The position numbers were made by a program, and so were the translations under genes. Positions 6,402 through 8,255 of a DNA stretch of 8,255 nt are shown one piece after another. Source of the stretch: Candidatus Atribacter alterifermentans (lineage in GTDB: Bacteria > Atribacterota > Atribacteria > Atribacterales > Atribacteraceae); NCBI GenBank assembly GCA_012517635.1, contig JAAYUP010000248.1:1-8255 (forward strand). The letters run 5' to 3'. The notes under the pieces are model-generated. The model did no database searches. It was not told the origin of the DNA and saw nothing but the letters and a program-made list of their open reading frames with translations. Within the stretch, counting starts at the first letter, position 1. The number at the start of each line of letters is the position of its first letter.

Positions 6402-6409
6402 TCTCCTTT
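6402..6409 (-). promoter_or_regulatory. Ribosome binding site that fixes the metallophosphoesterase start
   Basis: AAAGGAGA on the complement strand lies 6 bases before the ATG at 6395. The resulting N terminus, MKPFFVNKKFCLALLMG, is a typical signal peptide start. Starting at 6467 would place a second hydrophobic stretch plus an RRR cluster in front of it. Confidence 0.7.
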
Positions 6410-6483
6410 GTAGATGTAGTGAGTAGAGAATAATGAGAAAGGTTAAAACGAAACCCCAAACAATCAATTCTATCCCATCATTC

Positions 6484-6500
6484 TTATAACCTTTTTATAA
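6484..6500. promoter_or_regulatory. Two TTATAA boxes at 11-base spacing
   Basis: TTATAA occurs at 6484-6489 and again at 6495-6500, separated by 5 bases, about 90 bases upstream of the metallophosphoesterase start. TT-A-A hexamers repeated every 11 bases are the spacing of PhoP-type Pho boxes in Bacillus, and a secreted phosphoesterase would be a fitting target. Only two repeats are seen and the region is AT-rich, so this is a weak suggestion. Confidence 0.25.
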
Positions 6501-6721
6501 ACTTCTCAGTTTTTTCAGGACATAAAATAGGCTGAAACTCTTGATTCTATTGATTTATCAAATAAAAAATACCCCTCCTTTTTGGTATGCATGACATAGG
6601 GCAAGATAGACAACCCGACAAAACCAAAAAAGAGAAGTGTCTGATGATTCAAATTATAGCAGAAACCCGAATTAAGGAAAATCTTGGGGCCAGGTCTTGA
6701 TTCTTGAATTTGAAAATAGCC

Positions 6722-6747
6722 AGGGGCGAATACAGAGGTTCACCTCT
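6722..6747. repeat. GGGGCGAA...TTCACC dispersed hairpin
   Basis: AGGGGCGAA (6722-6730) pairs imperfectly with TTCACCTCT (6739-6747), the two differences being wobble-compatible. An alternative AGAGG/CCTCT hairpin (6734-6738 with 6743-6747) competes with it. From memory, 'GTAGGGGCGAACC...GTTCGCCCC' is a common dispersed intergenic repeat, and this looks like a drifted copy. It lies in the intergenic space between the divergent metallophosphoesterase and DUF4180 genes. Confidence 0.45.
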
Positions 6748-6808
6748 ACGGTTACTATATATTAAATTTTTTATTGTCTCCTAATATTCCATTGTTGTTT
6801 ATATTTGT

Positions 6809-6834
6809 GGGGGCAGACCTGGGTGTCTGCCCCC
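6809..6834. repeat. Perfect 10-bp GC-rich hairpin
   Basis: GGGGGCAGAC (6809-6818), loop CTGGGT, then GTCTGCCCCC (6825-6834) form a perfect stem in otherwise AT-rich DNA, 53 bases before the second DUF4180 start codon. No T-run follows on either strand, so it is not a normal terminator. It is either another dispersed palindromic repeat or a structure in the leader of the DUF4180 mRNA. The remaining 6501-6721 stretch shows nothing else I can support. Confidence 0.75.
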
Positions 6835-6870
6835 ATTATTATGTGATAACACCATGCAATTCCTCTTCTC

Positions 6871-6877
6871 GGAGGGG
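6871..6877 (+). promoter_or_regulatory. Ribosome binding site for DUF4180 copy B
   Basis: GGAGGGG lies 9 bases before the ATG at 6887. An in-frame ATG at 6854 would put this site inside the gene and has no ribosome binding site of its own, so the shorter protein is preferred. Confidence 0.6.
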
Positions 6878-6886
6878 TGCCGTTTT

Positions 6887-7270
6887 ATGGCGGGGAGATC
6901 ACCTTTAGATTTAAGGACAATTAAAAAGGGTGGCATAGAAATTGCCGTCGTCAATAGCGATGAGATACTTATAAGCGATATTCAATCAGCGTTGAATTTT
7001 ATGGTTACGGTCCAGTATGAAACCGGGTGTAATCGTATTATATTGAATAAGTCGGCTATTGTTGAGGATTTTTTTCACTTAAGCACCAAAATTGCCGGAG
7101 AAATACTGCAAAAGTTTATTAATTATCGAGTGAAATTTGCCATTGTGGGTGATTTTTCTTCCTATACCAGTGAAAGCCTCAAAGCCTTTATCCTTGAATG
7201 TAACCGGGGGAAAGATATTTTTTTCTTACCAGATGAAGAAAAAGCTGTCGAAAAATTAAGTATGGTTTAG
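6887..7270 (+). CDS. DUF4180 domain protein, copy B
   Basis: A 127-residue paralogue of the protein at 113-478, of the same uncharacterised DUF4180 family. From VVNSDEILISDIQSAL onward the two differ at about 11 of 106 positions, mostly by conservative changes (V/I, D/N, A/T, M/L). The EDFFHLSTKIAGEILQKF and VKFAIVGDF segments are unchanged, which suggests both are under selection. The N terminus differs: MAGRSPLDLR replaces MQIK, so the left edge of the duplicated segment lies inside or just before codon 11. No signal peptide or membrane segment is present. A strong hairpin (6809-6834) lies just upstream. The metallophosphoesterase is transcribed divergently on the other side of a 490-base gap. 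Confidence 0.88.
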   Translation: MAGRSPLDLRTIKKGGIEIAVVNSDEILISDIQSALNFMVTVQYETGCNRIILNKSAIVEDFFHLSTKIAGEILQKFINYRVKFAIVGDFSSYTSESLKAFILECNRGKDIFFLPDEEKAVEKLSMV

Positions 7271-7395
7271 TTTTGTACTCAAACCGGTAGATCGAGATGA
7301 TAATCAAATGATAAAGACCTTATACTTTTTGCTTATCCAACCAATTGAAAAATTCCTGTCATATTGAAAACGGCAAAAGCAAAAAATGAAGATAT
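7271..7395 (+). repeat. Duplicated 3' flank of DUF4180, copy B
   Basis: This is the partner of 479-600, and both start at the base after the DUF4180 stop codon. The match is best over the first 80 bases, then decays. The following stretch (7396-7600) is AT-rich, shares nothing obvious with the left copy, and shows no gene. Confidence 0.75.
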
Positions 7396-7615
7396 TTGTG
7401 AGGTAATTCTTATCTGCTCAATTTTTTTGTGAAATATAAGGTCTAACTTCAGTTTAAAATGGATTTAAAAGATGGGCAAGGCTGGTGATTTTTATTAAAG
7501 TGTGTTTTGAACTCCTATTTTGAAGTAAAACATGACCAATGAGAAATAAAAAGAGCAATTCGATTAAAAGAAATAGAAATTACCAAATTGAACAAGAGAG
7601 AAAGGTGGAAAAATA

Positions 7616-7741
7616 ATGGATAAAAGTTTAAAAAATGTAGTTTTTAAAGCAATTGCCTTAGCTATGGGTATTGCAGCATTGGTTTTAAGCATACTAAAGC
7701 AAGCTGAAGATAAAAATATCATAATATTATTTATCTATTGA
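7616..7741 (+). CDS. Small single-span membrane peptide, possibly truncated
   Basis: A 41-residue ORF with AAAGGTGG (7601-7608) placed 7 bases before the ATG. It has a basic start (MDKSLKNVVFK), one hydrophobic segment AIALAMGIAALVLSIL (12-27), a charged turn KQAEDK and a hydrophobic end IIILFIY. One membrane span with the N terminus inside is likely. The N-terminal 27 residues recall small membrane proteins of Clostridia that usually continue into a second span. Here the frame ends exactly where the segment shared with the 2829 gene's upstream region begins (7741), so the C terminus may have been lost at a recombination junction. Function unknown. Confidence 0.6.
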   Translation: MDKSLKNVVFKAIALAMGIAALVLSILKQAEDKNIIILFIY

Positions 7742-7789
7742 AGGACTTGATAGCATTGATTGAGCTTTTATTTAGAAGAGGGAGGTCAG

Positions 7790-7927
7790 ATGTATTTTAA
7801 AAAACTATTGGGAGAAAAGTGTTATCTTTCACCCCTCAATCCCCAAGATTATGAGATTTACGCCAGATGGGTAAACGATATTGATGTATCCTTAGGAGTA
7901 AACCTTGCCAATACTTTAAAAAACTGA
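7790..7927 (+). pseudogene. N-terminal stump of RimJ/RimL-type acetyltransferase
   Basis: Starting at an ATG with GGGAGG (7780-7785) just upstream, the frame reads MYFKKLLGEKCYLSPLN and continues in parallel with the protein at 2829-3410 for about 41 codons. Differences are few (for example T25A, K26R, I28V). After NDIDVSLGV the match fades, and the frame ends at TGA (7925-7927) after 45 codons. All of the acetyl-CoA-binding region is missing, so the product cannot be an acetyltransferase. The following bases (7928-7966) encode KKKDHLDDQKWK in the same frame, possible residue of the lost part. The stump ends about 50 bases before the CRISPR leader hairpin. Confidence 0.85.
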
Positions 7928-7975
7928 AAGAAAAAAGATCATTTGGATGACCAAAAATGGAAATGATAAATTTTC

Positions 7976-8160
7976 GTCGACCTCTAATAGTGTAAAATTC
8001 CCAGGGGATCGACAGAACAGTAAAAAGCGAATGAAAATATCTAAATAACTGCATCATTACAATAGAATTGAATCCAATCATCGATCAATTTATCTTAAAA
8101 TCATGGTATAATAACAAAAAAGGTCGTTTTTTAAAATACATTTATAGAGCCAAATGAGCG
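7976..8160 (+). promoter_or_regulatory. CRISPR leader region
   Basis: This AT-rich, non-coding stretch lies directly upstream of the first repeat, in the expected orientation (repeats end in ATTGAAA on the downstream side). At its left end GTCGACCTCT (7976-7985) pairs imperfectly with GGGGATCGAC (8004-8013) across AATAGTGTAAAATTCCCA. From memory, similar GTCGA...ATAGTGTAAAATTCCC...TCGAC palindromes occur near clostridial CRISPR arrays. No repeat copy exists 66 bases before 8161, so the array begins at 8161. An extended -10 promoter lies at 8104-8112. Confidence 0.65.
8104..8112 (+). promoter_or_regulatory. Extended -10 promoter for the CRISPR array
   Basis: TGGTATAAT combines a perfect TATAAT (8107-8112) with an upstream TG, the extended -10 form that can work with a weak -35. 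The -35 position at 17-base spacing (8084-8089, ATCAAT) is poor. Transcription would start near 8119, about 40 bases before the first repeat, fitting a pre-crRNA promoter. Confidence 0.6.
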
Positions 8161-8255
8161 GGTTTTGAGCCTACCTATAAGGAATTGAAACAAATAAAAT
8201 ACAGTTTCAAATTCTTCTGGTATAACGGTTTTGAGCCTACCTATAAGGAATTGAA
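8161..8255 (+). CRISPR. Start of a CRISPR array, cut by the window edge
   Basis: Repeat 1 (8161-8190) begins GGTTTTGAGCCTACC and ends GGAATTGAAA. It is followed by a 36-base spacer (8191-8226) and the first 29 bases of an identical repeat 2 (8227-8255). The repeat may instead be counted as 8162-8191, ending GAAAC, as is usual for this family; the window is too short to decide. Repeats of this form (AGCCTACCTATAAGGAATTGAAAC) are known from type I-B systems of Clostridia, where ATTGAAAC becomes the 5' handle of the crRNA. No cas gene is in the window, so the type is inferred from the repeat alone. Confidence 0.9.

Noticed and set aside
7836..8081. 81-codon minus-strand frame
   Set aside because: It spans the truncated acetyltransferase and the CRISPR leader hairpin, so it cannot be an ordinary gene. 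No ribosome binding site is seen.
1..8255. cas genes, transposases, tRNA or rRNA
   Set aside because: None was recognised on either strand. The CRISPR type therefore rests on the repeat sequence only.

Overview
The window looks like accessory DNA from a low-GC, Gram-positive anaerobe of the Clostridia, possibly Peptococcaceae-like. The clues are AT-rich genes with strong AAGGAGG-type ribosome binding sites, a DUF4180 family, RimL-type acetyltransferases, and a CRISPR repeat ending in ATTGAAA of the kind common in clostridial type I-B loci. The genus is inference. No rRNA, tRNA, transposase or cas gene was recognised.

Left part (1-3410, all + strand): a DUF4180 gene (113-478); a non-coding stretch with an imperfect palindromic dispersed repeat (609-741); a GNAT acetyltransferase (1018-1593); a RibD-C/dihydrofolate-reductase-like gene broken by one in-frame TGA (1701-2369); a single isolated CRISPR repeat (2398-2427); a 54-residue protein with four CxxCxGxG-like zinc-binding motifs (2457-2621); and a second, RimJ/RimL-type acetyltransferase (2829-3410).

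Middle (3411-6886): a YbaK/EbsC tRNA-editing homologue (3492-3971, - strand); about 630 bases without a convincing gene, holding one arm of the same dispersed repeat and a 55-base inverted repeat; and a large secreted metallophosphoesterase (4611-6395, - strand) that is clearly richer in GC than its neighbours. Upstream of it lie two further GC-rich hairpins.

Right part (6887-8255, + strand): a second DUF4180 gene about 90% identical to the first; a 41-residue membrane peptide that may be truncated; a 45-codon N-terminal stump of the 2829-3410 acetyltransferase; and then a CRISPR leader with an extended -10 promoter, the first repeat, a 36-base spacer and the start of the second repeat, which runs off the window.

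The organising theme is a diverged segmental duplication: DUF4180 plus its 3' flank plus the 5' end of the acetyltransferase occur twice, about 5-7 kb apart. An isolated repeat lies in the first copy and the live-looking array edge lies beside the second. The most notable points are the isolated repeat with leader-like flanking sequence, the single-TGA lesion in the reductase, and the small four-motif zinc-ribbon gene.
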